Program-made: the position numbers and the translations under genes | Assembly (NCBI GenBank): GCA_902465465.1 | Contig: CABQNF010000010.1 | Coordinates: forward strand, 1-13,453 | DNA: 13,453 bases | Source: an uncultured Collinsella sp. | GTDB lineage: Bacteria > Actinomycetota > Coriobacteriia > Coriobacteriales > Coriobacteriaceae | Direction of reading: 5' to 3' | The notes under the pieces: model-generated | Database searches by the model: none | What the model was told of the DNA's origin: nothing | What the model saw: only the letters and a program-made list of their open reading frames with translations | In this document: piece by piece, positions 1 to 6,915 of the stretch | Layout: each line of letters begins with the position of its first letter | Position numbering within the stretch: position 1 is the first letter of the stretch

Positions 1-881
1 CCGGCCTTGGCTTCTGCCGCGTTGCCGGCCACGGCGACTCCCACCACTGCAGCCAGGAGCTCAACAAGGAATCGCACCCCTGGGGCGATCAGGTCGACGG
101 TCCTTGGGATCTGCGCAAGGCCGTCCGTCGTCGCCTGCGCGAGAACCCCGATGCCATCAAGATCTGGGCTACCGGTGGCGGCATCTGGCGCTGGGACTCC
201 GGCCGCGACCAGCACTACTGCTCCGAGGAGATTCAGGCCGTGGTCGAAGAGGCCAAGATGGTCGGCATCCCCGTGTGGAGCCACTGCTACAACAACCACG
301 CCGCTGCCTACGATTCCGTTCGCTTTGGCTGCGAGCAGCTGATTCACGGCTTCGATATCGATGAGCGTACCATGGACCTCATGGCCGAGCAGGGCACCTT
401 CTTCACCCCGACGATCGCCTTCCTGCCCACCTGGTACGCCACCTATCCGCCCGTCTACGTCCCCGAGCTGCACGACAAGTACGAGGGCACCCTGGTCGAG
501 AAGGAGCTGCAGCGCAACTACGACTGCCTGCGCGAGGCCAAGAAGCGCGGCGTCGTCATGACGATCGGCTCCGACTCCTTCTCCTTCGTCACCCCGTATG
601 GCACCTGCTCCATCGAGGAGATGTACGAGTTCGTCGACAAGATCGGCTTCACCCCGGTCGAGACCATCACCTGCGCCACCCTCAACGGTGCCAAGATGTG
701 CCACATCGAGGACGAGACCGGTTCCATCGAGGCCGGCAAGTGCGCCGACCTGCTGGTCGTCAACGGTGACGTCGCCGCCGACATCCACGTGCTCAACACC
801 GACAACATGGACGTCATCATGAAGGACGGCTGGATTGTCGAGGCCGGTACCTTCGGCGAGGCAAACAAGTACAGCGCCTAA
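1..881 (+). CDS. Amidohydrolase family protein (3' part, open at left edge)
   Basis: The reading frame is open from base 3 to the TAA at 879-881, giving 292 visible residues; the start lies outside the window. The metal-centre residues of the amidohydrolase TIM barrel are recognisable: the candidate carboxylated lysine in AIKIWATGGG (visible residue 53), the two histidine ligands in VWSHCYNNHA (94) and LIHGFD (115), and the strand-8 aspartate in TIGSDSFSFV. The first-strand HxH motif should lie upstream of the window. The C-terminus has the usual closing beta-domain signature (GSIEAGKCADLLVVNGD, then MKDGWIVEAG). This arrangement fits imidazolonepropionase-like or Xaa-Pro dipeptidase-like cytoplasmic hydrolases that cleave C-N bonds of cyclic or peptide substrates. 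The substrate cannot be assigned from sequence. A hairpin at 939-962 may terminate it, but see that entry. Family confidence is high and substrate confidence low. Confidence 0.9.
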   Translation, partial: GLGFCRVAGHGDSHHCSQELNKESHPWGDQVDGPWDLRKAVRRRLRENPDAIKIWATGGGIWRWDSGRDQHYCSEEIQAVVEEAKMVGIPVWSHCYNNHAAAYDSVRFGCEQLIHGFDIDERTMDLMAEQGTFFTPTIAFLPTWYATYPPVYVPELHDKYEGTLVEKELQRNYDCLREAKKRGVVMTIGSDSFSFVTPYGTCSIEEMYEFVDKIGFTPVETITCATLNGAKMCHIEDETGSIEAGKCADLLVVNGDVAADIHVLNTDNMDVIMKDGWIVEAGTFGEANKYSA

Positions 882-900
882 GCTACCGTTCATCGATGGC

Positions 901-937
901 TTGATGTAAAACACAGTATTTGATTGCATAATGCAAT
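901..937 (+). promoter_or_regulatory. Candidate promoter and ATTGC-dyad operator upstream of sensor kinase 1
   Basis: A perfect dyad, ATTGCATAATGCAAT (923-937, 7-bp arms around a central A), overlaps a -10-like hexamer CATAAT (927-932). A possible -35, TTGATG (901-906), is 20 bp upstream, which is longer than ideal. Position and symmetry suggest an operator over a promoter core. The same ATTGC/GCAAT half-sites recur before the second two-component operon at 5604-5632. Promoter assignment is inferred; the dyad is read directly. Confidence 0.4.
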
Positions 938-938
938 G

Positions 939-966
939 GAGAGGGTCGCTTGCGGCCCTCTTTATT
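939..966 (+). terminator. Intrinsic-terminator-like hairpin ahead of sensor kinase 1
   Basis: The stem pairs 940-948 with 953-961 (nine pairs, one G-U) around a CTTG loop, followed by a weak T tract TTTATT. It may terminate the upstream amidohydrolase transcript. If the -10-like hexamer at 927-932 is used, it would instead sit in the 5' leader of the kinase transcript as an attenuator. The short T tract makes it weaker than the other terminators in this window. Confidence 0.55.
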
Positions 967-999
967 GCTATGGGGTGCGTCAGTAAGAAGGGGATGACA

Positions 1000-2385
1000 G
1001 TGGATCTCAATAGGCTGATTCTGGGCAAGAGCTACAACTCTACCAAGGTCTTTCGTACCGCTCAGCATGTGGTTCAAGCCATCTTGCTCGGTATTGTCGT
1101 TCCACTGCTTATCCTGCTGCTCATCTGGGATCTAACCGATAATCCCAATCCCGTTCCGGCCGTTGTCGTCATTGCCGGCTTGGTCATGCTGTGCTTCTTC
1201 TTCTCGTACGTCTTTGTCGTTCCCGACGACCTCACATCGAGCGCAACCGACCGCACGCTCGCCATCGCATCAAAAATATTCGCCTACACGTCGCGCGGCC
1301 TTACGCCCGAAGCTGCCCTAGGCGCCTCTAAGATCATCCTGTCCGAAACTATCGCCTCTGCCATCTGCTTTACCGACGGCAGGCAGGTGTTGGCGAGCTG
1401 GGGCGAGGACTCGGCAAAATGCCCCGCGGGCACCCCGGTGGTACTGCGGACTACGCTCAACGTGATCAACAGCGGTGAGCAAAGCGTGTTCTCGCGCGAT
1501 GCCTCGACCGAGACGGGTGGCTACTTTCCGCGCCTGCGCGCCGGTATTGTCGCACCGCTTACCGTGCGCGGGCATTGCGTGGGCACGCTCGAGCTGTATT
1601 ATCCCCGTCTGAGCAGCATCGATATGCGCCAGACGGCGCTTGCCTCGGGCTTTGCCGACCTCATTTCCACGCAGCTTGCGAGCTTTGAGCTTGAGCGCCA
1701 GGACGAGCTTACGGCCCGCGTGGAGCTGCGCGCCTTGCAATCGCAGGTCGATCCTCATTTTCTGTTTAACACCATCAGCACCATCGTGTCACTCGTACGT
1801 ACCGAGCCGGACAAGGCCAGGTCGCTGCTGATCGACTTCTCCAACTACTATCGTCAGACGCTTTCTGATTCCGATACGCTCACCACGCTCGAGCACGAGG
1901 TGGAACAGGGCACTCGCTATATCAATCTTATGCAGGCTCGTTATGGCGACGGCCGTCTGCGCGTCTCGGTCGATATCGACTTTGAGGTGCGCGATTGCAT
2001 GGTGCCGCCGTTTATCTTGCAGCCGTTGCTCGAAAACTGCATCAAGCACGCGCAGCGCGAGACCGAGCCGCTTTCTATTCATGTTAGGGCTTTCGAGACC
2101 GATGACGGTTTGGAGATCATCGTCGAGGACGATGGCATCGGTATGAGCGAAGAGGTCTGCGCGCATCTGTTTGAGCAGCATCGCCTGGAGGAGCCCGAGA
2201 GCATTACCGCCGACGGCTCCGTCAAGCGAGGTTGCGGCCTGGCGCTCTTCAACGTGCTTCAGCGCATCCATTTCTTTTACGGAGAAGATTCCGGCATGCG
2301 CGTGAAGTCCCAGGAGGGCGTGGGAACGCAGGTCATCGTCGAGCTGAACGGCGAGCCGCATGAGCCGGCGCCGTTGACGGCGTAG
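1000..2385 (+). CDS. LytS-type sensor histidine kinase (two-component pair 1)
   Basis: This 461-residue membrane kinase is expected to phosphorylate the LytTR regulator encoded next. Two membrane helices (about residues 24-43 and 52-74) are joined by a loop of under ten residues, so no extracellular sensor domain is visible. A GAF-like region follows (about 82-235). Next comes the His_kinase domain of the LytS/YpdA type with phospho-acceptor His253 in QVDPHFLFN, then the ATPase with N box PLLENCIKHA (Asn346), G1 EDDGIGMS and G2 GCGLALFNV. Start choice: the GTG at 1000 has AAGGGG (988-993) six bases ahead. The ATG at 994 abuts that sequence. An in-frame ATG at 931 has no ribosome site and would run through the leader hairpin. 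The regulator begins 38 bases downstream, so the two are probably one operon. It is paralogous to the kinase at 6912-8255, sharing LASGFA, STQLA, ELTAR and PHFLFN. The stimulus is unknown. Confidence 0.93.
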   Translation: MDLNRLILGKSYNSTKVFRTAQHVVQAILLGIVVPLLILLLIWDLTDNPNPVPAVVVIAGLVMLCFFFSYVFVVPDDLTSSATDRTLAIASKIFAYTSRGLTPEAALGASKIILSETIASAICFTDGRQVLASWGEDSAKCPAGTPVVLRTTLNVINSGEQSVFSRDASTETGGYFPRLRAGIVAPLTVRGHCVGTLELYYPRLSSIDMRQTALASGFADLISTQLASFELERQDELTARVELRALQSQVDPHFLFNTISTIVSLVRTEPDKARSLLIDFSNYYRQTLSDSDTLTTLEHEVEQGTRYINLMQARYGDGRLRVSVDIDFEVRDCMVPPFILQPLLENCIKHAQRETEPLSIHVRAFETDDGLEIIVEDDGIGMSEEVCAHLFEQHRLEEPESITADGSVKRGCGLALFNVLQRIHFFYGEDSGMRVKSQEGVGTQVIVELNGEPHEPAPLTA

Positions 2386-2423
2386 CACGCGGTTGGATTG
2401 AGAGAAAAAGAGGGGAAGCACAT

Positions 2424-3158
2424 ATGTCCGAAGGCTGGAACATCTTGGTGGTTGATGACGAGCCTCCCATTAGGGCTGAGCTACGCTATCTGTTGGAAAA
2501 GGATACGCGTGTGGGTCAGATTGCCGAGGCGGGCAATGTCACCGAAGCCGTGGAGTCGATTCTGTCGAACAAGCCCGACGTGTTGTTTTTAGACATTACC
2601 ATGCCCGGTCGCTCGGGAATTGAGCTTGCCGAGACGCTGCAGAACCTAAAGACGCCGCCGGTGGTTGTGTTTGTGACGGCGTTTGCCGAATTTGCCGCTG
2701 ATGCGTATAACCTCGATGCGGTCGACTATGTCGTCAAGCCGGTCGAGGACGCACGCCTGTCAAAGGCACTCGACAAGATCGAGGCAGCCTTGGGTGCCCG
2801 TCGTGTTATCCATGCTCCGCGCCAGCCTTTGCGTCTGACGGTGGACCGCGGGGGCAAAAAGGTGTTCATTCCCGCCGCAGACGTCTGCTACTTTGAGGCG
2901 CGCGCCGATTTTTGCAACGCCATCTGCGCCGAGGGAACGTACCTGATCAATGAGTCGATCTCTTCGCTCGAGCGTCGCTTGGACTCCGAGGGCTTTATTC
3001 GCGTTCATCGCAGCTACCTGGTCAATTTGGAAGACGTGCACAATGTTGAGATTGGCTCCACGGGGTTGATGGAGCTCAGGCTCGACCGCGTGAACTCGAC
3101 GGTACCGGTGTCCCGTCGTCGTGCCGCCGAGGTCAAGTCGCACCTGGGGCTTGCGTAA
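2424..3158 (+). CDS. LytTR-family response regulator (two-component pair 1)
   Basis: A 244-residue cytoplasmic transcription regulator. The receiver domain (about 5-125) has the acidic pair Asp11-Asp12 in VVDDEPP, phospho-acceptor Asp57 in LFLDITMPG, the conserved Thr in VFVTAFAEF and the Lys in DYVVKPVED. The C-terminal LytTR DNA-binding domain (about 135-244) shows VFIPAADVCYFEA, INESISSLERRL, FIRVHRSYLVNL and VPVSRRRAAEVK, the usual landmarks of the family. An AGAGGGG ribosome site lies about eight bases before the ATG. It follows kinase 1 at 38 bases and is its likely partner. LytTR proteins generally bind paired direct repeats near promoters; its targets here are unknown, but its own operon and the envelope/transport genes just downstream are candidates. 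It is paralogous to the regulator at 8328-9044. Confidence 0.95.
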   Translation: MSEGWNILVVDDEPPIRAELRYLLEKDTRVGQIAEAGNVTEAVESILSNKPDVLFLDITMPGRSGIELAETLQNLKTPPVVVFVTAFAEFAADAYNLDAVDYVVKPVEDARLSKALDKIEAALGARRVIHAPRQPLRLTVDRGGKKVFIPAADVCYFEARADFCNAICAEGTYLINESISSLERRLDSEGFIRVHRSYLVNLEDVHNVEIGSTGLMELRLDRVNSTVPVSRRRAAEVKSHLGLA

Positions 3159-3191
3159 GAGGCTTGCGTGCCGTCGTTTACCATCGCAGGT

Positions 3192-3218
3192 TTGGCATGG
3201 GCGCGCGGTGGGCATAAT
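3192..3218 (+). promoter_or_regulatory. Candidate promoter of phospholipase C-like gene
   Basis: TTGGCA (3192-3197) resembles a -35 and CATAAT (3213-3218) a -10. They are separated by 15 bases, slightly short for a housekeeping promoter. The start codon is 32 bases downstream. The 92-base gap after the regulator gene and this motif suggest an independent transcript, although readthrough from the two-component operon is possible because no terminator is visible in the gap. Confidence 0.4.
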
Positions 3219-3250
3219 GGGTGGCATCGAATGAAATCGAAAGGATCATT

Positions 3251-4195
3251 ATGCCCGCGCTTATCACCCATCATCTGTTTGGCGAGGAAAGCATCGACCG
3301 TCTTCCGCAGGGCGTCATCACGTCCGATGAAGAGCGCATTGCCTTTATCTTGGGCAACCAAGGCCCCGACCCGTTTTTCTTTCACATTCTGACACCGCGT
3401 GTTTCCGACTGCACGCTGCTGGCGCAGGTCATGCATCGGTCGCGCATGTCTCGCCAGTTCGCGTGCCTGCGCGACGGCGTGTCGCATCTGCTGCCGCGCG
3501 ACGCCAGCTTGGGTCGCGCCTTTGCGTTGGGCCTGCTGTCTCATTACGTGCTCGACCGCAACGCCCATCCCTTTGTCTATGAGCAGCAGTTTGGCATCGT
3601 GGAGTCCGATTCAGAGCTTGAGGATTCGAGCAGTCAGGTCCATGCCGTGATCGAGAGCGACCTGGATGTACTGATGCTGCAGCTTAAACGCGATGGCGCT
3701 ACGGTCGACGATTACCCGCCGGCGGGCGAGATCGTCACCACCGATCGCATCAATCGCGTGGCCGGCGTGCTGATGAGCTATGTTGCCGGACGCGTGTACG
3801 GCATTGACATTCCGGCGGGGGAGTACGGTGCTGCCGTTGCCAATATGCAGCGACTTTACCGCGCGATTGAGCCGGCCGGCTCCGCAAAGACGCGCGCGAT
3901 CTCGCTGGTTGAGGGCTTGGTGCACGACTACTCGCTGCTCGACGGCCTTGCCCATCGCGTGACGACGGAGCTGCCCGAGCGCACCGGTAACCTGGGCCAC
4001 CTGACATGGAAGAACCCCTTTACCGACGAGGTCTCGACTGAGAGCTTCCCCGAGGTCTTTGATCGCGCGCTGGTCGATTACGAGTGCACGGTCGCACGTT
4101 TTATCGAGACCGGTGACATGGATGCCGTGACCAGTCACGTCAACTACAGCGGTCGCGTGCTCAATGCCGATGAGGAGTTCGACCGCGAGGAATAG
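3251..4195 (+). CDS. Zinc-dependent phospholipase C-like protein
   Basis: A 314-residue protein with the zinc-ligand pattern of the bacterial zinc-dependent phospholipase C family. It has His7/His8 near the N-terminus, Asp40 in GNQGPDPFFF, His62, then HxxxD (His98-Asp102, SHYVLD), His106 in NAHPF, and HxxxE (His131-Glu135, HAVIE). In the secreted phospholipases the equivalent residues hold three zinc ions that hydrolyse the phosphodiester of phospholipids. No signal peptide or membrane helix is visible, so this member should be cytoplasmic or exported by an unseen route, and its substrate is uncertain. About 130 further residues follow the metal-site region (from about 180). Start: the ATG at 3251 has AAAGGA a few bases upstream; an in-frame codon at 3221 lacks a ribosome site. 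It lies between the first two-component pair and a transporter gene. Confidence 0.85.
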   Translation: MPALITHHLFGEESIDRLPQGVITSDEERIAFILGNQGPDPFFFHILTPRVSDCTLLAQVMHRSRMSRQFACLRDGVSHLLPRDASLGRAFALGLLSHYVLDRNAHPFVYEQQFGIVESDSELEDSSSQVHAVIESDLDVLMLQLKRDGATVDDYPPAGEIVTTDRINRVAGVLMSYVAGRVYGIDIPAGEYGAAVANMQRLYRAIEPAGSAKTRAISLVEGLVHDYSLLDGLAHRVTTELPERTGNLGHLTWKNPFTDEVSTESFPEVFDRALVDYECTVARFIETGDMDAVTSHVNYSGRVLNADEEFDREE

Positions 4196-4239
4196 GGCCC
4201 GTGCGTGCCCCTTTGCCGAATCCTTACCGGCGGTTCTGG

Positions 4240-4262
4240 ACAATTGGGGTACGATGAACTAA
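4240..4262 (+). promoter_or_regulatory. Weak candidate -10 element ahead of MFS transporter
   Basis: TACGAT (4250-4255) lies 41 bases before the transporter start, in the context ATTGGGGTACGATGA. This resembles sequences before three other genes here (around 3213, 5649 and 12724). No good -35 is seen at 16-18 bases; TTACCG at 4224 is 20 bases away. The recurrence of the GGG-TAnnAT pattern is the main support. Confidence 0.3.
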
Positions 4263-4296
4263 CTGCATATCGGGCGAATACGAAGGGTCCCTGTCC

Positions 4297-5556
4297 ATGA
4301 AATACACCAAGCTCGAGCGTAACTGGGTTATGTACGATGTGGGCAATTCGGCGCTCGTGCTGCTCAATACCTCGGTGGTGCCCATTTACTTTAACGCCAT
4401 CAATACCGGTGCTTCCTCGGCCGACCTGGTGGTCGCTTGGGGCAACGCACAGACGATTGCCTCGCTGGTCATCGCCATGCTCATGCCCATTCTGGGCGCG
4501 CTTGCCGACTACGCCGGCAACAAGATCAAGTTCTTCTTGGGCTTCTTCCTCACGGGCCTGGTGCTTTGCCTGGCGCAGGCTATCCCAATGTCCGCCATGG
4601 CATTTTTGACCGTGTACGTGCTGTGCACCATCGGCCTTAACTCTTCTATGACGTTCTACGACGCCATGCTGCCCGACATTACCACCGACGAGCGCATGGA
4701 CGCCGTGTCCAGCTCGGGCTATGCCTGGGGCTACATCGGTTCCACCGTGCCGTTCGTCATCTGCCTGGCGCTCATCATGGGTGGCCCCGCTCTTGGCGTC
4801 CCCACCATGCTGGCAACGCGTCTGTCGTTTATCATCACTGGCGCTTGGTGGCTCATCTTTACCCTGCCGCTCATTCGCACCTATAAGCAAAAGTACGGTC
4901 GCGAGCGCGGTCCCGAGGACACCATCGGCCACATCGTGGGCGGTGTGTTCTCCGAGGTCGGACACACCATGCGCGAGATCGCCCACAACAAGACCGTGCT
5001 GGTCTACATGATTGCGTTCTTCTTCTATATCGACGGTGTGCACACGGTCATTTCCATGGCTACCAGCTACGGCTCGGCTTTGGGCATCGATTCGACGCAG
5101 CTGGTGCTGGCGCTGCTCGTTACGCAGTTCGTGGCCTTTCCGTCCGCCATCATCTACGGCAAGCTCGCCGGACGCGTGGGCACGCTCAACATGATCCTGG
5201 TGGCAGTCGCCGCCTACATGGGCATTGTGCTGTTCGCCGCGTTCTTCCTAAAGACCGCCTTTGAATTCTGGGTGCTTGCCATTATGGTCGGCCTGTTCCA
5301 GGGCGGCGTGCAGGCGCTTAGCCGTAGCTACTTTGGCCGCATTATCCCCAAGGAAAAGTCCAACGAGTACTACGGCTTCTTTGACATCTTCGGTCGCTAT
5401 GCAAGCGTCATGGGCACTTTCCTAGTGTCGGTCGTCACCTCGCTGACCGGCAACCCGTCGCTGGGCGTCCTTTCCATTGGCGTGCTGCTGATCGTTGGCT
5501 TTATGCTGCTGGTCCGCCTGTCCCGCATGACTCGGGCGGCAGAGCATGCCGCATAG
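4297..5556 (+). CDS. UMF1 / Atg22-like MFS transporter
   Basis: A 419-residue integral membrane protein with about twelve hydrophobic helices split into two halves by a charged cytoplasmic loop (about residues 190-230, RTYKQKYGRERGPED and following). The N-terminus ERNWVMYDVGNSALVLL matches the WxxYDxxNSA signature of the UMF1 group of the major facilitator superfamily, related to the fungal vacuolar effluxer Atg22. The later RSYFGRIIPKEKSNEYYGFF is also typical of the group. Such proteins are thought to export small metabolites such as amino acids, but the bacterial substrates are mostly undetermined. An AAGGG ribosome site (4283-4287) lies nine bases before the ATG. No clear terminator follows it; the hairpin at 5671-5706 could serve as one. 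Confidence 0.92.
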   Translation: MKYTKLERNWVMYDVGNSALVLLNTSVVPIYFNAINTGASSADLVVAWGNAQTIASLVIAMLMPILGALADYAGNKIKFFLGFFLTGLVLCLAQAIPMSAMAFLTVYVLCTIGLNSSMTFYDAMLPDITTDERMDAVSSSGYAWGYIGSTVPFVICLALIMGGPALGVPTMLATRLSFIITGAWWLIFTLPLIRTYKQKYGRERGPEDTIGHIVGGVFSEVGHTMREIAHNKTVLVYMIAFFFYIDGVHTVISMATSYGSALGIDSTQLVLALLVTQFVAFPSAIIYGKLAGRVGTLNMILVAVAAYMGIVLFAAFFLKTAFEFWVLAIMVGLFQGGVQALSRSYFGRIIPKEKSNEYYGFFDIFGRYASVMGTFLVSVVTSLTGNPSLGVLSIGVLLIVGFMLLVRLSRMTRAAEHAA

Positions 5557-5603
5557 GAGCGAGCGGCTATTGTGCCTGTCCACGGTACTCTTTTGGGGTT
5601 ATC

Positions 5604-5654
5604 CGCAATAAACATTGCGACTTGCGAGCAATGATTTGCCCAAGTGGGTATGAT
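5604..5654 (+). promoter_or_regulatory. Candidate promoter with ATTGC/GCAAT half-site array, glycosyltransferase-kinase-regulator operon
   Basis: Three half-sites lie upstream of a -10-like TATGAT (5649-5654): CGCAAT (5604-5609), ATTGCG (5614-5619) and AGCAATG (5627-5633). The first two form the dyad CGCAATAAACATTGCG, and the second and third form CATTGC(9)GCAATG. They can also be read as a roughly 23-bp direct repeat of GCAAT-TTGC, close to the spacing of LytTR binding repeats. No good -35 is placed 17 bases upstream (TTGCGA at 5622 is 21 bases away), which would suit an activator-dependent promoter. This is inference apart from the repeats themselves. Confidence 0.4.
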
Positions 5655-5670
5655 GGAATCAGCTAGGTCG

Positions 5671-5706
5671 CGGGGCGTCGCCTGTGTTTGGCGGCGTCCC
5701 GTTTTT
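5671..5706 (+). terminator. Intrinsic terminator in the leader of the glycosyltransferase operon (candidate attenuator)
   Basis: A twelve-pair stem (5671-5682 with 5690-5701, two G-U pairs) encloses a seven-base loop and is followed by five T residues (5702-5706). Only 21 bases separate it from the ATG at 5728, and these include the GGGAGGG ribosome site. It is a textbook intrinsic terminator by structure. It could end the transporter transcript, but any transcript of the downstream operon must also pass through it, so a regulatory attenuator role is likely. Confidence 0.75.
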
Positions 5707-5727
5707 GTGTTGCAGGGAGGGTAAGGC

Positions 5728-6915
5728 ATGAACGCCACAGTCGTGATTCCAACGTATTGGGCGGGCGACGACGCTTGCGCAAACGTCCCTGGCACCTATG
5801 ACCATTCGACGCGACTCAACGCCGACAATCCCGAACTCGACCGCTGTCTGGCCTCGCTTGAGCAGGTACGTGACATCCCGCGCATCATCCTTTTGGTGGT
5901 CTGTCCCGTTTCTGCCACAGCCGATGTGTCGCTGCGCGTGCACGAGATTGTCGACGCGCATCCCACGCTCAAGGTCACCGTTGTCACCAACACCCAGGCC
6001 TCGCGCATTGCAGACCGGGTTGCTCAGATCGCGCCCAAGGGTTCGGGCGAGTGCGTGAGCCTGCGAGGCTACGGTGCCATCCGCAACATGGGGCTAGCCT
6101 GTGCCGCTGTGCTGGGGCATGACGCGGTTATCTTTTTGGATGACGATGAGACTGTCATCGACGCCGACTTTATGAAGCGCGCGACCTATGCGTTGGGGCA
6201 GCAGACGCGTCAGGGCTTGCCGATCTTGGTCAAGAGCGGCTATTTCTACGATCGCGACGGCTCGCCGCTGGCTCCCACGGACAAGGCGGGCATCTGCCAT
6301 CGTTGGTGGACCAAGCGCATCGAGTTCAACCGTTGGATGAAAAAGGCGCTCTCGGGCACCCGCATCTCGCGCTCCAACTACGTGTGCGGCGGCCTGATGG
6401 CCCTGCACGCCCGCGCCTTTACGCGTGTAGCCTTTGACCCGTTTATCACCCGCGGCGAGGACTTGGATTACCTCTTTAACATGCGCATGTTTGGCTACGA
6501 CGTGTGGTTCGATAACGAGTGGACCGTGCGCCATCTGCCTCCGGAGTCCGAAAAGCGCTCACCGCGCTTTATGCAGGATGTATACCGTTGGTACTACGAA
6601 CGGGCCAAGTTGACATTCGCCGCGCATCAAAAGGAGCTCATTCCCGTTACGGCGGCATCGCTCATGCCCTATCCGGGCCCGTGGATTTCGCGCGAGCTCG
6701 ACGACCGCGTGCGCAAGACCGCTATGGTCCGCAGCGTGTTTACCCGCGAGCATGAGGGCTACCTGCGCATTTGGCGCCATGGTATCGGCGAGGCAAAGGC
6801 CTATGCGCGCCAAAACGCTGCAAGCTATCTGCGTTTCCAGAGCTTTTGGCCCAAGATCATGGACGGGCTTTGGCGTGACGCACAACTGATCAGTATCCTG
6901 GAGGGGGCCGAATGA
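5728..6915 (+). CDS. GT2-like glycosyltransferase (GT-A fold)
   Basis: A 395-residue protein that opens with the family-2 type first strand NATVVIPTYW. It carries the metal/nucleotide-binding acidic motif VIFLDDDETVID (Asp138-140) and a downstream acidic motif TRGEDLDYLFNM (Glu244-Asp245) in the usual place of the catalytic-base region. GYGAIRNMGLACA ahead of the DDD motif resembles the ARNxGL segment of this superfamily. No signal peptide or membrane helix is evident, so it is probably cytoplasmic or membrane-peripheral, transferring a sugar from a nucleotide donor. Donor and acceptor are unknown. The ribosome site GGGAGGG precedes the ATG. Its TGA overlaps the ATG of the next kinase (ATGA at 6912-6915), so the two are translationally coupled, an unusual pairing of a biosynthetic enzyme with a sensor system. 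Confidence 0.85.
   Translation: MNATVVIPTYWAGDDACANVPGTYDHSTRLNADNPELDRCLASLEQVRDIPRIILLVVCPVSATADVSLRVHEIVDAHPTLKVTVVTNTQASRIADRVAQIAPKGSGECVSLRGYGAIRNMGLACAAVLGHDAVIFLDDDETVIDADFMKRATYALGQQTRQGLPILVKSGYFYDRDGSPLAPTDKAGICHRWWTKRIEFNRWMKKALSGTRISRSNYVCGGLMALHARAFTRVAFDPFITRGEDLDYLFNMRMFGYDVWFDNEWTVRHLPPESEKRSPRFMQDVYRWYYERAKLTFAAHQKELIPVTAASLMPYPGPWISRELDDRVRKTAMVRSVFTREHEGYLRIWRHGIGEAKAYARQNAASYLRFQSFWPKIMDGLWRDAQLISILEGAE

Noticed and set aside
931..999. Upstream in-frame start of kinase 1 adding 23 residues
   Set aside because: The codons would run through the hairpin at 939-962, there is no ribosome site before 931, and a well-spaced one precedes 1000.
4144..5043. A 299-residue minus-strand open frame opposite the transporter
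   Set aside because: It is antisense to strongly supported membrane-helix coding sequence; its His/Gly/Asp-rich composition is a reading-frame shadow.
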